Shown here piece by piece: positions 1 through 8,361 of a stretch of DNA of 24,686 nt. Position 1 is the stretch's first letter, and each line of letters starts with the position of its first letter. The DNA comes from SZUA-365 sp964635845 (GTDB taxonomy: Bacteria; Bacteroidota; Ignavibacteria; SZUA-365). Location of the stretch: positions 1 through 24,686 of the forward strand of contig CAZWNO010000057.1 of assembly GCA_964635845.1 (NCBI GenBank). The letters run 5' to 3'. The position numbers and the translations under genes were made by a program. The notes under the pieces are model-generated. The model searched no databases and had not been told where the DNA came from. It saw only the letters and a list, made by a program, of their open reading frames with translations.

Positions 1-1
1 C

Positions 2-1450
2 TACGTGCCCTTCTTCAACAACTTCCGCATTCCGTCGATGATCCTCTTCATCATGTCGCTGTGCATGGCCATGCTGGCGGGGGTCGGCCTCACCGAGATC
101 GTGCGGCTCATCCGCGAGCGCAGGCGTGGGGAAGAGGGCGCTGTCGCGAAGCGCGTGACGAAAGCCCTCTGGATTCCCGTCGCCGTCGCAGCCGTGCTGG
201 TCATCGCGCTGATGGCGACCGAGAGCGGCTTCAAGGAAATGGTCTCCGAGAAAATGCAGCAGAATCAGCCGCGCTCGTACGAGGCCATGCAGCAGATCAC
301 GCAGTACGAGCAGGCGGGACGCATGTCGGAGCTGCCTCCGCAGTACCAGAACCTCACGCTGAACGGCATCTACGGCATGGCGCTCAACGACGCACTCGTC
401 TCGCTGCTGTTCATGGCTTTGGCAGCCCTCGTGCTCTGGGCTTTCGTCAAAGGCAAGATCGGGGTCACAGCCGTGCAGGCCGCGCTTTTGATCATTCTCG
501 TGACGGATCTCTGGATCGTGGATTACAAGCCCATGCATATGGTGCCGATGCGCGAGCAGGAACAGTCGCTGGCGAAAACCGATGTCGTGGATTTCCTCAA
601 ACAGGACACGACCGTGTACAGGATCCTTCCCGCGGGCAATCACAGCGACGACAACTGGTACGTCGCATTCGGGATTCAGAACGTGGCAGGGTATCACCCG
701 GCGAAGATGAAACTGCTCGACGACGTGCGCAACAGCATGTTCAACGAGTTCCAGTTCCAGGACGGCAATCACCTGCAGTCCGTCAACTGGGCCATGCTAA
801 GCATGCTGAACACGAAGTATGTCGTGGCGCCGGGCGACTGGCAGATCACGGCGCCTTTCCTCAAGCCCGTGTTCTTCGGCAACCAGGAGACCGTGTACCA
901 GAACCTGTACATGCTGCCGCGCGCCTTTTTCGTCACATCGTACGAGGTGATCCCCGATGACGGGACCCTATTCAAGAAGGTGGGCACGCTGCCGGGCTAC
1001 AGTCCCGACAAAATCGCATACCTGAGTGCGGAGCCGAAAATGAAGCCCGTGGTGACAAGCGACAGCGTGCTGGCAGGCGCCCGGGCGACTCTGGTCGATT
1101 TCGGCATCAACGGTTTCGCGTACGATCTCGACACGCCGGTGGACGCCATTCTCAAGCTCAGCGAGGTGTATTACCCGAGCGGCTGGACCGCGACGCTCGA
1201 CGGCAAGCCGGTGGATATTCTTCGGTCGGACTATCTGCTCCGTGCGGTGGAAGTCCCCGCGGGCAGGCACCGGCTCGAGATGCACTTTCAGCCGAAGACC
1301 TATGAAGCCGGACTGATCGTGACCACGGTGACCAACTACGCTCTCGCCATCCTGCTGCTCGTTTCTCTTTTCCTCTGGCTGCGGAGGAGACAGAAGAAAG
1401 GTGGTACGGCGATGTCATCACCAGCGAAAGAAGAGCAAGCCGAGGCGTGA
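2..1450 (+). CDS. YfhO-family membrane protein, C-terminal part (5' truncated)
   Basis: The reading frame is already open at base 2, so the start and the N-terminal membrane region lie outside the window; about 482 codons are visible. The first residues (YVPFFNNFRIPSM) match the conserved PFFNxFRxPSM segment of YfhO proteins. Hydrophobic helices lie near visible residues 10-31, 57-72, 131-148, 152-173 and about 440-462. Between the last two is a large region, predicted extracytoplasmic, that ends in the YfhO-typical segment YYPSGWTATLDGKPVDILR, followed by VPAGRHRLEMHF. The C-terminus is a short, charged cytoplasmic tail. YfhO proteins are polytopic and in Bacillus subtilis take part with CsbB in adding sugars to teichoic acid at the outer face of the membrane, so a role in glycan transfer or export is inferred here. 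The stop overlaps the next start (GTGA). Family assignment is confident; the exact reaction is not known. Confidence 0.85.
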   Translation, partial: YVPFFNNFRIPSMILFIMSLCMAMLAGVGLTEIVRLIRERRRGEEGAVAKRVTKALWIPVAVAAVLVIALMATESGFKEMVSEKMQQNQPRSYEAMQQITQYEQAGRMSELPPQYQNLTLNGIYGMALNDALVSLLFMALAALVLWAFVKGKIGVTAVQAALLIILVTDLWIVDYKPMHMVPMREQEQSLAKTDVVDFLKQDTTVYRILPAGNHSDDNWYVAFGIQNVAGYHPAKMKLLDDVRNSMFNEFQFQDGNHLQSVNWAMLSMLNTKYVVAPGDWQITAPFLKPVFFGNQETVYQNLYMLPRAFFVTSYEVIPDDGTLFKKVGTLPGYSPDKIAYLSAEPKMKPVVTSDSVLAGARATLVDFGINGFAYDLDTPVDAILKLSEVYYPSGWTATLDGKPVDILRSDYLLRAVEVPAGRHRLEMHFQPKTYEAGLIVTTVTNYALAILLLVSLFLWLRRRQKKGGTAMSSPAKEEQAEA

Positions 1451-2583
1451 ACGTCGTCATCTCCGTCGGCGGAAAATTCCATGCGCTGGAACTCGCCGAA
1501 CAGCTGGACAGGCGCGGATACCTCGAACGCATCATCACGACGAAGCGATGGTATGTCAAAAAGCGTTTCCGGACCGACCGCTTTCGCGTGATCCCGGCGC
1601 CCGAATACATCGGCGCACTCGTCCGCAAGGTGCCGGCGCTGAGGCGCCGCGGATATTATTCCTGGTTCAAGGACAATCTCTTCGATGCGCTGGCGCGGAA
1701 ATACATTCCGCCGTGCGATATTTTCCACGCGTGGGGAAATTACGCGCTGGCCTCCATTCCATTCGCCCGCCGTCATCACGCGAAAGTGGTGATCGAGCGC
1801 GGCTCGACGCATCCGCATTTCCAGGACAGCATCCTGCGCGAGGAGTTCGCGCGCTTCGGCATCGAGGTCGAGCGCGCGCATCCGCAGATCATCGAGAAGG
1901 GACTCAAGGAAATGGATCTGGCCGACGCCGTGATCATTCCATCCGCCTTCGTCGAGCGCACATTCCTCGATGCAGGATTTCCGGGTGAGAAACTCCACGT
2001 CATCCCCTACGGCTTCGATCCCGCGCAGTTCCAGCCCGGAAAGAAAAACGACGACGTGTTCCGCGTGCTTTTCGTCGGAAATATCGGCGTGCAGAAAGGC
2101 GTTCACTACCTCCTCGAAGCCTGGGCAAAACTGAATCTGGAGAACGCGGAGCTCGTCTTCATCGGCACCGTGGAGGATGGCATCAAACCGCTGCTCGCGA
2201 AATACGAAGGACGATTCATCTTCCGCGGCCACGTGCCGCACGACAAGCTGCAGGCCGAGTACGCGCGGGCCTCCGTGTTCGTGCTGCCCTCGCTGCAGGA
2301 GGGTTCCGCGCTCGTGACGTACGAAGCAATGGCCTGCGGGCTGCCCTTGCTCGTCACGGCCAACACCGGCAGCGTGGCAGTTGACGGACAGCATGGATTC
2401 ATCATCCCCATCCGCGACAGCGATGCGATCGCGCAGAAGCTCTCGTGGCTGCACGCACATCAATCAGAGGCGCGCTCCATGGGTCTGAGCGCGTCGGAGT
2501 ACATACAGGATTTCACCTGGGACCGCTACGCGCGCGGCGTGATCGAGGTATACCGAGCGCTGCTCCCGGAGGGCGCGCGGTGA
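1447..2583 (+). CDS. Glycosyltransferase family 4 (GT-B fold)
   Basis: A 378-residue protein, normal length for GT4. The N-terminal Rossmann half begins MNVVISVGGKFHALELAEQL. The C-terminal nucleotide-sugar-binding half contains VLFVGNIGVQKGVHYLLEAW near residues 200-220 and the EX7E motif (E285 and E293) in QEGSALVTYEAMACGLP. Enzymes of this family are retaining cytoplasmic or membrane-associated transferases that add a sugar from an NDP-sugar to a growing glycan; donor and acceptor cannot be read from sequence. The GTG start at 1447 overlaps the YfhO stop by four bases, and the stop overlaps the following flippase start in the same way, which points to translational coupling in one glycan operon. 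Confidence 0.88.
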   Translation: MNVVISVGGKFHALELAEQLDRRGYLERIITTKRWYVKKRFRTDRFRVIPAPEYIGALVRKVPALRRRGYYSWFKDNLFDALARKYIPPCDIFHAWGNYALASIPFARRHHAKVVIERGSTHPHFQDSILREEFARFGIEVERAHPQIIEKGLKEMDLADAVIIPSAFVERTFLDAGFPGEKLHVIPYGFDPAQFQPGKKNDDVFRVLFVGNIGVQKGVHYLLEAWAKLNLENAELVFIGTVEDGIKPLLAKYEGRFIFRGHVPHDKLQAEYARASVFVLPSLQEGSALVTYEAMACGLPLLVTANTGSVAVDGQHGFIIPIRDSDAIAQKLSWLHAHQSEARSMGLSASEYIQDFTWDRYARGVIEVYRALLPEGAR

Positions 2584-4076
2584 GCATCGCGAGAAAGGCG
2601 CTCATCGGGGCCCTCTGGGCGAGCGGTGCGAATTACATCAGCCAGGGCATTGGATTCATTTCACTGGCGATACTGGGACGCCTGCTGCTGGAAGTGGATT
2701 TCGGACTTGCGGCGACGGCGAACGCCATCATTCAGTTCATCTTCATCCTCTCCGCGTTCTCGTTCAACCTCTCGATCATCCAGTCTCAGGAGGAACCTGA
2801 CGCGCTCTATTCGACCGCATTCGTCCTCAACATCGGTCTGAGCGTCGTGTCCCTGATTCTCACCGCAGGTTCGGTCCTCGTCTATTCGATGTTTCGTTCG
2901 CTCAGCCCGGTCGAGACCGCCGTCATTTTCTCGCTTGCGATCGCGAACATCTTCAACCTGTTCGGTCAACTGTTCGACGCGATATTGCAGCGGAACCTCG
3001 AATTCAAGAAAACCTCGGCGATCTCCTTCTTCATGAATCTCATCAATCCGTTCGTTGCAGTCGCCATGGCGTTTCTCGGCTTCGGCGTATGGAGCATTGT
3101 TGGCGGGCAGATTGCCGCAGGACTGGTATTCATGTTCGGGGGATTCCTTTTCGCAGGCTGGCGGATCAATCTGCGCTACAATGCCGAGACAGCACGATGG
3201 TTCTTCCGGCTCGGCTGGCGATTTCTTGGTTCCCGTGCGCTCGAGGTGGTATACACCGAACTGGATCGGCTGGTCATCAAGTCCATGAACAGTTACGTCG
3301 AGGTCGGAATCTATGATCGCGCCGCGATGGCAGCACGGTACCCCGCGCGGGTGGTAACGCCGGCGATCATCAATGTCGCCTTGCCGGTGTATTCGCGATT
3401 GAAGGCCGACGTTTCGATGCTCTCGGAGGCATACACGCTGGTCAATTATTTCCTGATCCGGGCGTTGCTCCCGTTCGGTCTGATATTCCTCCTGATCCCG
3501 GAATATTTCATGGCGGGAGTGCTCGGCGAAAAATGGATTACCGCGTCTCCTGTGTTGCGCATTCTCGCCGCCTATGCGGTGCTTCACCCGATGGTGGAGA
3601 ATTTCCGTGTTCTGTTCTATTCGCTCGGCAAACCGGAGGAAGTCGCGAAGGTACGGGTGATACAGATTGCCGTGTTCATCCCCGTGCTGGTTGGTCTTGT
3701 CCTGTGGATCGGGATCGCGGGCGCGGCCTGGGCGCTGCTTGCGAGTATTGTCATCACCTATATCATTTTCGCCTGGCGCGCGAAGCGGTGCATCGAGTAT
3801 CCGGTTCTGCGGACCATCTCGATGCCGCTGCTGTCCGGGGTGTTGTCCGCCGCCGTGTACATATTGCTGCCGATCCCCGCGGTTCAGGACATGATCTGGG
3901 GGCTTGTTGTGAATTCTGTTCTTATAGCAGCAATTTTTCTATCTTTAGAGATGGTATTCGAAGGAAGGACACTTCTGCGGCATCTTGCGTTTTTGAAGAA
4001 GCTTTTGCGCCACCCCGATCCCGTGTCCGATAGTGGCGGGGGAGGAAACCCGAGCAGCATGAACGGCGAGGAATGA
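2580..4076 (+). CDS. Wzx/MOP-type polysaccharide flippase
   Basis: A 498-residue polytopic membrane protein of the MOP exporter superfamily (Polysacc_synt, WzxC/TuaB-like). The GTG at 2580 is chosen because it begins MSIARKALIGALWASGANY, the typical amphipathic N-terminus followed by the first helix, and because it overlaps the previous stop as GTGA; an in-frame start upstream at 2445 would lie deep inside the preceding glycosyltransferase. Roughly 12 to 14 hydrophobic segments follow, with positively charged loops such as ELDRLVIKSMNSYVEVGIYDRA near residues 220-245, a hallmark of this family. The protein is expected to flip an undecaprenyl-linked oligosaccharide to the periplasmic face. The last ~35 residues are a hydrophilic cytoplasmic tail rich in Gly, Ser and Asn. 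Confidence 0.88.
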   Translation: MSIARKALIGALWASGANYISQGIGFISLAILGRLLLEVDFGLAATANAIIQFIFILSAFSFNLSIIQSQEEPDALYSTAFVLNIGLSVVSLILTAGSVLVYSMFRSLSPVETAVIFSLAIANIFNLFGQLFDAILQRNLEFKKTSAISFFMNLINPFVAVAMAFLGFGVWSIVGGQIAAGLVFMFGGFLFAGWRINLRYNAETARWFFRLGWRFLGSRALEVVYTELDRLVIKSMNSYVEVGIYDRAAMAARYPARVVTPAIINVALPVYSRLKADVSMLSEAYTLVNYFLIRALLPFGLIFLLIPEYFMAGVLGEKWITASPVLRILAAYAVLHPMVENFRVLFYSLGKPEEVAKVRVIQIAVFIPVLVGLVLWIGIAGAAWALLASIVITYIIFAWRAKRCIEYPVLRTISMPLLSGVLSAAVYILLPIPAVQDMIWGLVVNSVLIAAIFLSLEMVFEGRTLLRHLAFLKKLLRHPDPVSDSGGGGNPSSMNGEE

Positions 4077-4834
4077 AAAGCAAAGAGAGATTCAACGAGG
4101 CCCTCATCTACGATGAATCATCCCTGGAGAGGGAAGCCTCATCGATCGAGCCACGCTTCGGTGCATTCCTGCACCGTGTCGTCGGCAACGGAAACCGCGT
4201 GCTGGACGTCGGCTGCGGAACGGGCCGGTACACCATTCACGCAAAGCGGGCGGGAAACACCGTGATCGGCTCCGAGCTCGTGCACTCCGCGGCGGTAGGC
4301 GCACGGAAGCGCGGATTGGATGTCATTGTTGCAGATTCGGAGACGCAATTCCCCTTCCCTGACGCATGCTTCGACCGGGCGCAGTGCATCGAGGTCATCG
4401 AGCATTTGATGGATCCGACGGCGACTCTCCGGGAGATCAACCGGGTGCTCAAACCGGGAGGGGAACTCTTCATTTCCACGCCCAACGCAGCATGGTGGGC
4501 GCACCGTTTTCTGATGCTCGCCGGGATAACGAGTTTCGGACACAGTCCCGCGTATCCGGTGGAGGTGAACATGCATATCCGCCATTTCACAATGTCGACG
4601 CTTCGCGCCTTTCTGCGGCGCATGGGATTCGAGGTAGTCCGCACGCAGGGGACGTACACGGGTTTTCCTTCCGCGCTCATTGAATACTTTCCGTCAATCG
4701 GCGGTCTCCTGAGACTGCTCGGGAGACTGACGGGCGGACTCGGCTTTCTCGCGAAGAACAACATCTGGCCTTCGCTCACTTCCGCCGGCCTCGTTTTTCA
4801 CGTCAGGAAAATCGGTTCGTCCGAATCCGCATGA
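4073..4834 (+). CDS. SAM-dependent class I methyltransferase
   Basis: A 253-residue protein with the Methyltransf_11/23 pattern. Motif I is VLDVGCGTGRYT at about residues 43-54, the acidic post-I residue lies in VIGSELVHS, and later motifs FPDACFDRAQCIEVIEHLMDP and LKPGGELFISTPN follow at about residues 98-144. It is cytoplasmic. Because it sits between a flippase and a glycosyltransferase, with ATGA overlaps on both sides, it probably methylates a sugar or a lipid-linked intermediate of the glycan; a substrate cannot be assigned. The ATG at 4073 is preceded by GGCGAGGA, an acceptable ribosome-binding site. Other small-molecule methyltransferases of the UbiG/UbiE type look similar, so the role rests on context. 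Confidence 0.85.
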   Translation: MKSKERFNEALIYDESSLEREASSIEPRFGAFLHRVVGNGNRVLDVGCGTGRYTIHAKRAGNTVIGSELVHSAAVGARKRGLDVIVADSETQFPFPDACFDRAQCIEVIEHLMDPTATLREINRVLKPGGELFISTPNAAWWAHRFLMLAGITSFGHSPAYPVEVNMHIRHFTMSTLRAFLRRMGFEVVRTQGTYTGFPSALIEYFPSIGGLLRLLGRLTGGLGFLAKNNIWPSLTSAGLVFHVRKIGSSESA

Positions 4835-5862
4835 AACTCCTCCTCGTCTGCGAATACTGGTACGGAACGGGCGGCTGGTCGTACAGGGGCTATCTCGAAC
4901 AGCTCGGCTGCGAGGTGCGGGTGTTCGATTTCCGCCAGCCGTTTTTCACGACAGGCGGCGCGCTGCCGCTCGTGAACGCCGTGACGCGCCGCATCAACCG
5001 GCGCAGGATGAACGCCGCCTTCGTCGCAGCGGTCGGGGAATTCCGTCCGGATGTAATTTTATTCCTCAAGGGCGAGACGATCTACGAGAGCGCGATCCGC
5101 GAGGTGCGGCGGCGCTTCAAGCCCCTGCTGCTGCAATGGTATCCCGATGGACCCTTCAACGTGGAGAACCGCAACGCCACGCGCGACAGCATCGCGAGCA
5201 TTCCGCTTTTCGACATCTACTACATCTACGCGAAATCCCTGATGCAGCCGCTGCGCGATGCCGGGGCGCGCCGCGTCGAATATCTCGCCTTCTGCTACGA
5301 TCCGGCCATGCTGCGGCGTCCCGAACACATCAGCGGGGAGGACCGTGCGAAGTACGCGACCGACGTCGTGTTCGCAGGTACCTGGGAGCCCATGCGCGAA
5401 TGGTGGCTGGAGAAAGTCACGGATTTCGACCTGTCCGTCTGGGGCAACATGTGGGAACGGGTGCCGGAAGGCACGCCCCTGCGCGCGCGCTGGAAGGGGA
5501 ATGCGGTGTACGGCGACGAGATCTCCAAACTGTTCGCCGTGTCGCGCATTCACCTGAACTTCCTGCGCGAGCAGAACAGGGATTCGCACAACGTACGCAC
5601 GCTCGAGATCCCCGGTTACGGCGGTTTCCTGCTCACGCAGCGCTCGAAGGAGCAGGCGGAGGAACTCTACGTCGAGGGCAGGGAGATCGCCTGCTTCGAG
5701 ACAGTGGATGAACTCAGGGAGAAAATCCGCTATTACCTCGACCACGAGGACGAGCGTCTCGCCATCGCGCACGCCGGCCATGCGCGGGCGTCGCACGAAC
5801 ATCAGGCCATCCATCGGTTGCAGCGCATCGTCGACGACGCACGCGCGCTGCTCGGAAACTGA
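4831..5862 (+). CDS. CgeB-like glycosyltransferase
   Basis: A 343-residue protein matching the architecture of CgeB-type proteins: a Rossmann-like N-terminal half, with the segment DVILFLKGETIYE near residue 75 and LLQWYPDGPFNVENR near residue 95, and a C-terminal Glyco_trans_1_2 domain with HLNFLREQNRDSHNVRTLEI and PGYGGFLLTQRSKE at about residues 238-275. The family was named after a spore-coat maturation gene of Bacillus but is common in surface-glycan clusters of non-sporulating bacteria. It lacks the EX7E motif of its GT4 neighbours. The start overlaps the methyltransferase stop (ATGA) and has no clear ribosome-binding site, consistent with translational coupling. Confidence 0.82.
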   Translation: MKLLLVCEYWYGTGGWSYRGYLEQLGCEVRVFDFRQPFFTTGGALPLVNAVTRRINRRRMNAAFVAAVGEFRPDVILFLKGETIYESAIREVRRRFKPLLLQWYPDGPFNVENRNATRDSIASIPLFDIYYIYAKSLMQPLRDAGARRVEYLAFCYDPAMLRRPEHISGEDRAKYATDVVFAGTWEPMREWWLEKVTDFDLSVWGNMWERVPEGTPLRARWKGNAVYGDEISKLFAVSRIHLNFLREQNRDSHNVRTLEIPGYGGFLLTQRSKEQAEELYVEGREIACFETVDELREKIRYYLDHEDERLAIAHAGHARASHEHQAIHRLQRIVDDARALLGN

Positions 5863-5863
5863 C

Positions 5864-7024
5864 ATGAATATTCTTCTCCTCACATCGGATTTTCTTCCCA
5901 GCATCGGCGGCATGGCCAGCCACGCCCTGGAGCTTGCCCGCGCCCACGTGCAGAACGGGCACCGGCTCGAACTCGTGCATCCCGTGTACGGCAGTGGGGA
6001 GGACCGTACCGAGGAGCTGGAGGGCTTCACCGTGCACAAGCTGTTCGTTGACAGCAGCACGCCGAAGGTGAAGCACTTGCTCTACATCCGCAAAGTGCGG
6101 AACCGCGTGCGTGCGCTGCAGTCCGCCGCACACTTCGATGTCCTGCACTGGCATGACCTGACGCCTAACTGCTGGACGACATGGACATTGCGGAACCACA
6201 TTCCGCTGGTGTGGACGAACCACACCTCCAACTATCTCGAGATGTTCGAGACGAGCGCCGGCCGCATCAAGATCAGGCTGTTCCTCGGCCATGCCGACGC
6301 GATCATCAGTCCGAGCAGGGAACTGTATGAGAAATCCGCCGCGACGGGCATCCCGCCCGAACAGAATTTCTACATCCCGAACGGCGTCGACGCGGTGAAA
6401 TTTCGTCCCGGCAGCGGCTTCGGTGTGATCGACAAGGATTACGGCATCGATCCGGCGCGTCCCGTCATTGTCTGTCCGCGGCGCCTCGAGCCGAAGAATG
6501 GCGTCGAGTATTTCATCCGTGCGGTGCCGCTCGTGCGCGCGGAGATGCCCGATGTGCAGTTCCTCATTGTCGGCGGTGGTTTCCCCGACGAGCGGAAACG
6601 CTTCGAATCGCTGCTGCGGGAGGCGGGACAATCGCGCGATGTCTTTTTCACCGGGAACGTGCCCAACAGCGCGATGCCGAGATTCTACGCGCTGTCCACG
6701 ATCGCGGCCCTGCCCTCGCTCATGGAAGCCACGAGCATCTCCGGACTCGAAGCCATGGCCAGCGGCCTGCCCCTCGTGGGGACGAAGGTGGGCGGCATTC
6801 CGGAAATCATCGAGGACGGAAGCAGCGGCCTGCTCGTGGATGCGCGCAGTCCGGAACAGCTCGCGGACGCATTCCTGCGGCTGCTGCGCGATCCCGAATT
6901 GCGCCGCCGTCTCGGCGCGGGCGCCCGGCGCCGCGTCGAGGAATCCTTCGCCTGGCCCGAGATCGCGCGCCGCACCGCCGGCGTGTACGAGACGGCGATC
7001 GCGCGCTGGAACAGCCGTCATTAA
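5864..7024 (+). CDS. Glycosyltransferase family 4
   Basis: A 386-residue GT4 enzyme. The ATG at 5864 is preferred over an in-frame upstream start at 5708 because it gives the canonical N-terminus MNILLLTSDFLPSIGGMASH, with the glycine-rich acceptor-side loop, and follows the preceding stop after one base. The donor-binding half holds VCPRRLEPKNGVEYFIRA near residues 204-221, FLIVGGGFPDERKRFE, and the EX7E motif (E288 and E296) in MEATSISGLEAMASGLP followed by GTKVGGIPEII. This is the most canonical of the three GT4 enzymes in the window. Its substrate is unknown; context indicates assembly of the same surface glycan as its neighbours. Confidence 0.9.
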   Translation: MNILLLTSDFLPSIGGMASHALELARAHVQNGHRLELVHPVYGSGEDRTEELEGFTVHKLFVDSSTPKVKHLLYIRKVRNRVRALQSAAHFDVLHWHDLTPNCWTTWTLRNHIPLVWTNHTSNYLEMFETSAGRIKIRLFLGHADAIISPSRELYEKSAATGIPPEQNFYIPNGVDAVKFRPGSGFGVIDKDYGIDPARPVIVCPRRLEPKNGVEYFIRAVPLVRAEMPDVQFLIVGGGFPDERKRFESLLREAGQSRDVFFTGNVPNSAMPRFYALSTIAALPSLMEATSISGLEAMASGLPLVGTKVGGIPEIIEDGSSGLLVDARSPEQLADAFLRLLRDPELRRRLGAGARRRVEESFAWPEIARRTAGVYETAIARWNSRH

Positions 7025-7037
7025 GCGGACACCGCGC

Positions 7038-8174
7038 ATGCCACGCCCCCTCAACATCCTCGTCATCAGTCACACCTACATCACCCGCATCGGGCGTGAG
7101 AAGTGGCGCGAACTCGCGCGGCTGTACGACGTCAACCTCCGGATTATCGTGCCGTCGGTATGGAAAGACTATCTCTTCACGATCCGCGCCGAGGATCATC
7201 GCGACGACGAGCTGGACGTGACCGCCCTGCCAGTGATCTTCAGCGGCAAGGAGGCCGCGCATTTCTATAAATCCGCCGCGCTGTGCATGCGGGAGTTTCA
7301 GCCCGACATCCTGCACGTGGAAGAAGGGACCGATGCATTCTCCTATTTCCAGGCCCTCGTCTATCGAAGGGTTTTCGCCCCGCAGGCGAGGACGCTCTTC
7401 TTCACCTGGATGAATTTCGAGAAGACGCTCAACTTCCCGTTCACCTTCTTCGAGCGCTTCAACCTGATCCGCTCCGACGCGGCGATCTGCGGCAACGCCG
7501 ATGCGTCCGCGATACTTCGGAAAAAAGGATTTGAAAAGCCGATTCATGTCATGCCGCTGCTGGGCATCGACGCGGAGCTTTTCCGCAGGCGCGCGCAGCC
7601 TGCGCTCGCCGCGGAACTCGGACTGCGCGGCACGGTGATCGGCTTTATCGGACGCTTCGTCCCGGAGAAGGGGGTGATGGACCTGCTGGAAACGGCCGCC
7701 GCCCTCGGACGCGATTTCAGCCTGCTGCTCATCGGAGGCGGCGCGCTGGAGCAGGAGCTTCGCCGCCGCGCCGGCGAACTCGGCATCGCCGAGCGTGTCC
7801 GCTTCGTGCTCTCCATCCCGCACGCTGAAGTGCCGCGGTACATCAATCTGATGGACCTCCTGGTCCTGCCGTCTTATACCGTTCCGCACTGGAAGGAGCA
7901 GTTCGGGCAGGTGCTCGTGCAGGCGATGGCCTCGGAAGTGCCCGTGCTGGGATCGACGCACGCGGAAATACCCAACGTCATCGGAGACGCCGGCTTCACC
8001 TTCAGAGAGAAAGACTGGGACGATCTCGGCGCGAAGCTCCGCATGCTCGTGGACGACGAATCGCTGCGCAGGGAATACGGTGCGCGCGGCCGCGAACGCG
8101 TGCTCGCACAGTTCACCAACACGCGCATCGCGGAGAAAACCTGGGCTGTGTACCAGGAGCTGATGGCGGGGTAA
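7038..8174 (+). CDS. Glycosyltransferase family 4 with altered EX7E motif
   Basis: A 378-residue protein starting MPRPLNILVISHTYITRIGREKW at the ATG at 7038, 13 bases after the previous stop. The C-terminal half has TVIGFIGRFVPEKGVMDLLE (about residues 197-216), LLLIGGGALEQEL and PSYTVPHWKEQFGQVLVQAM. The usual second glutamate of the EX7E motif, expected at residue 295 after E287, is glutamine here. In GT4 enzymes this residue contacts the donor sugar nucleotide, so activity may be altered, although the rest of the fold looks intact. It is the last gene of the glycan operon; no convincing terminator hairpin follows in the 187-base spacer. Confidence 0.85.
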   Translation: MPRPLNILVISHTYITRIGREKWRELARLYDVNLRIIVPSVWKDYLFTIRAEDHRDDELDVTALPVIFSGKEAAHFYKSAALCMREFQPDILHVEEGTDAFSYFQALVYRRVFAPQARTLFFTWMNFEKTLNFPFTFFERFNLIRSDAAICGNADASAILRKKGFEKPIHVMPLLGIDAELFRRRAQPALAAELGLRGTVIGFIGRFVPEKGVMDLLETAAALGRDFSLLLIGGGALEQELRRRAGELGIAERVRFVLSIPHAEVPRYINLMDLLVLPSYTVPHWKEQFGQVLVQAMASEVPVLGSTHAEIPNVIGDAGFTFREKDWDDLGAKLRMLVDDESLRREYGARGRERVLAQFTNTRIAEKTWAVYQELMAG

Positions 8175-8282
8175 CTTCCGCCGCTGCATCCAGCGCGTCC
8201 CGCGATCACCGCATCCGCGCGCGGTACGCGCAGTTCTCGATGTCGCGCCGCCCGCGTCTTCAGGAGCAGCGTATCCGGTGTT

Positions 8283-8314
8283 TTTGTTTTCGTCGCCTCG
8301 CGTCGGTACTTTTG
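8283..8314 (+). promoter_or_regulatory. Candidate Bacteroidetes-type promoter for proline dehydrogenase
   Basis: TTTG at 8283-8286 is followed after 20 bases by TACTTTTG at 8307-8314, which fits the -33 TTTG / -7 TAnnTTTG pattern known from Bacteroides. The predicted start of transcription, around 8320, falls inside a 7-bp inverted repeat (ATGCTCG at 8316-8322 and CGAGCAT at 8330-8336). The site lies 48 bases ahead of the chosen start codon. Assignment rests on motif match only. Confidence 0.45.
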
Positions 8315-8361
8315 TATGCTCGGCCTCAACGAGCATATTTCGCCAACATTGTTACGGTATC

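Noticed and set aside
1336..2463. Minus-strand reading frame of 375 codons
   Set aside because: It is antisense to the first GT4 enzyme and shows no domain or plausible start context.
2445..2579. Upstream extension of the flippase gene
   Set aside because: It would overlap the preceding glycosyltransferase by 139 bases and adds a hydrophilic, Arg/Gly-rich stretch unlike the family; the GTG at 2580 is preferred.
5714..8336. Long minus-strand reading frames (about 450 and 509 codons) opposite the glycosyltransferases
   Set aside because: They are antisense to genes with clear family motifs, have Arg/His/Glu-rich composition without motifs, and arise from GC-rich codon bias.
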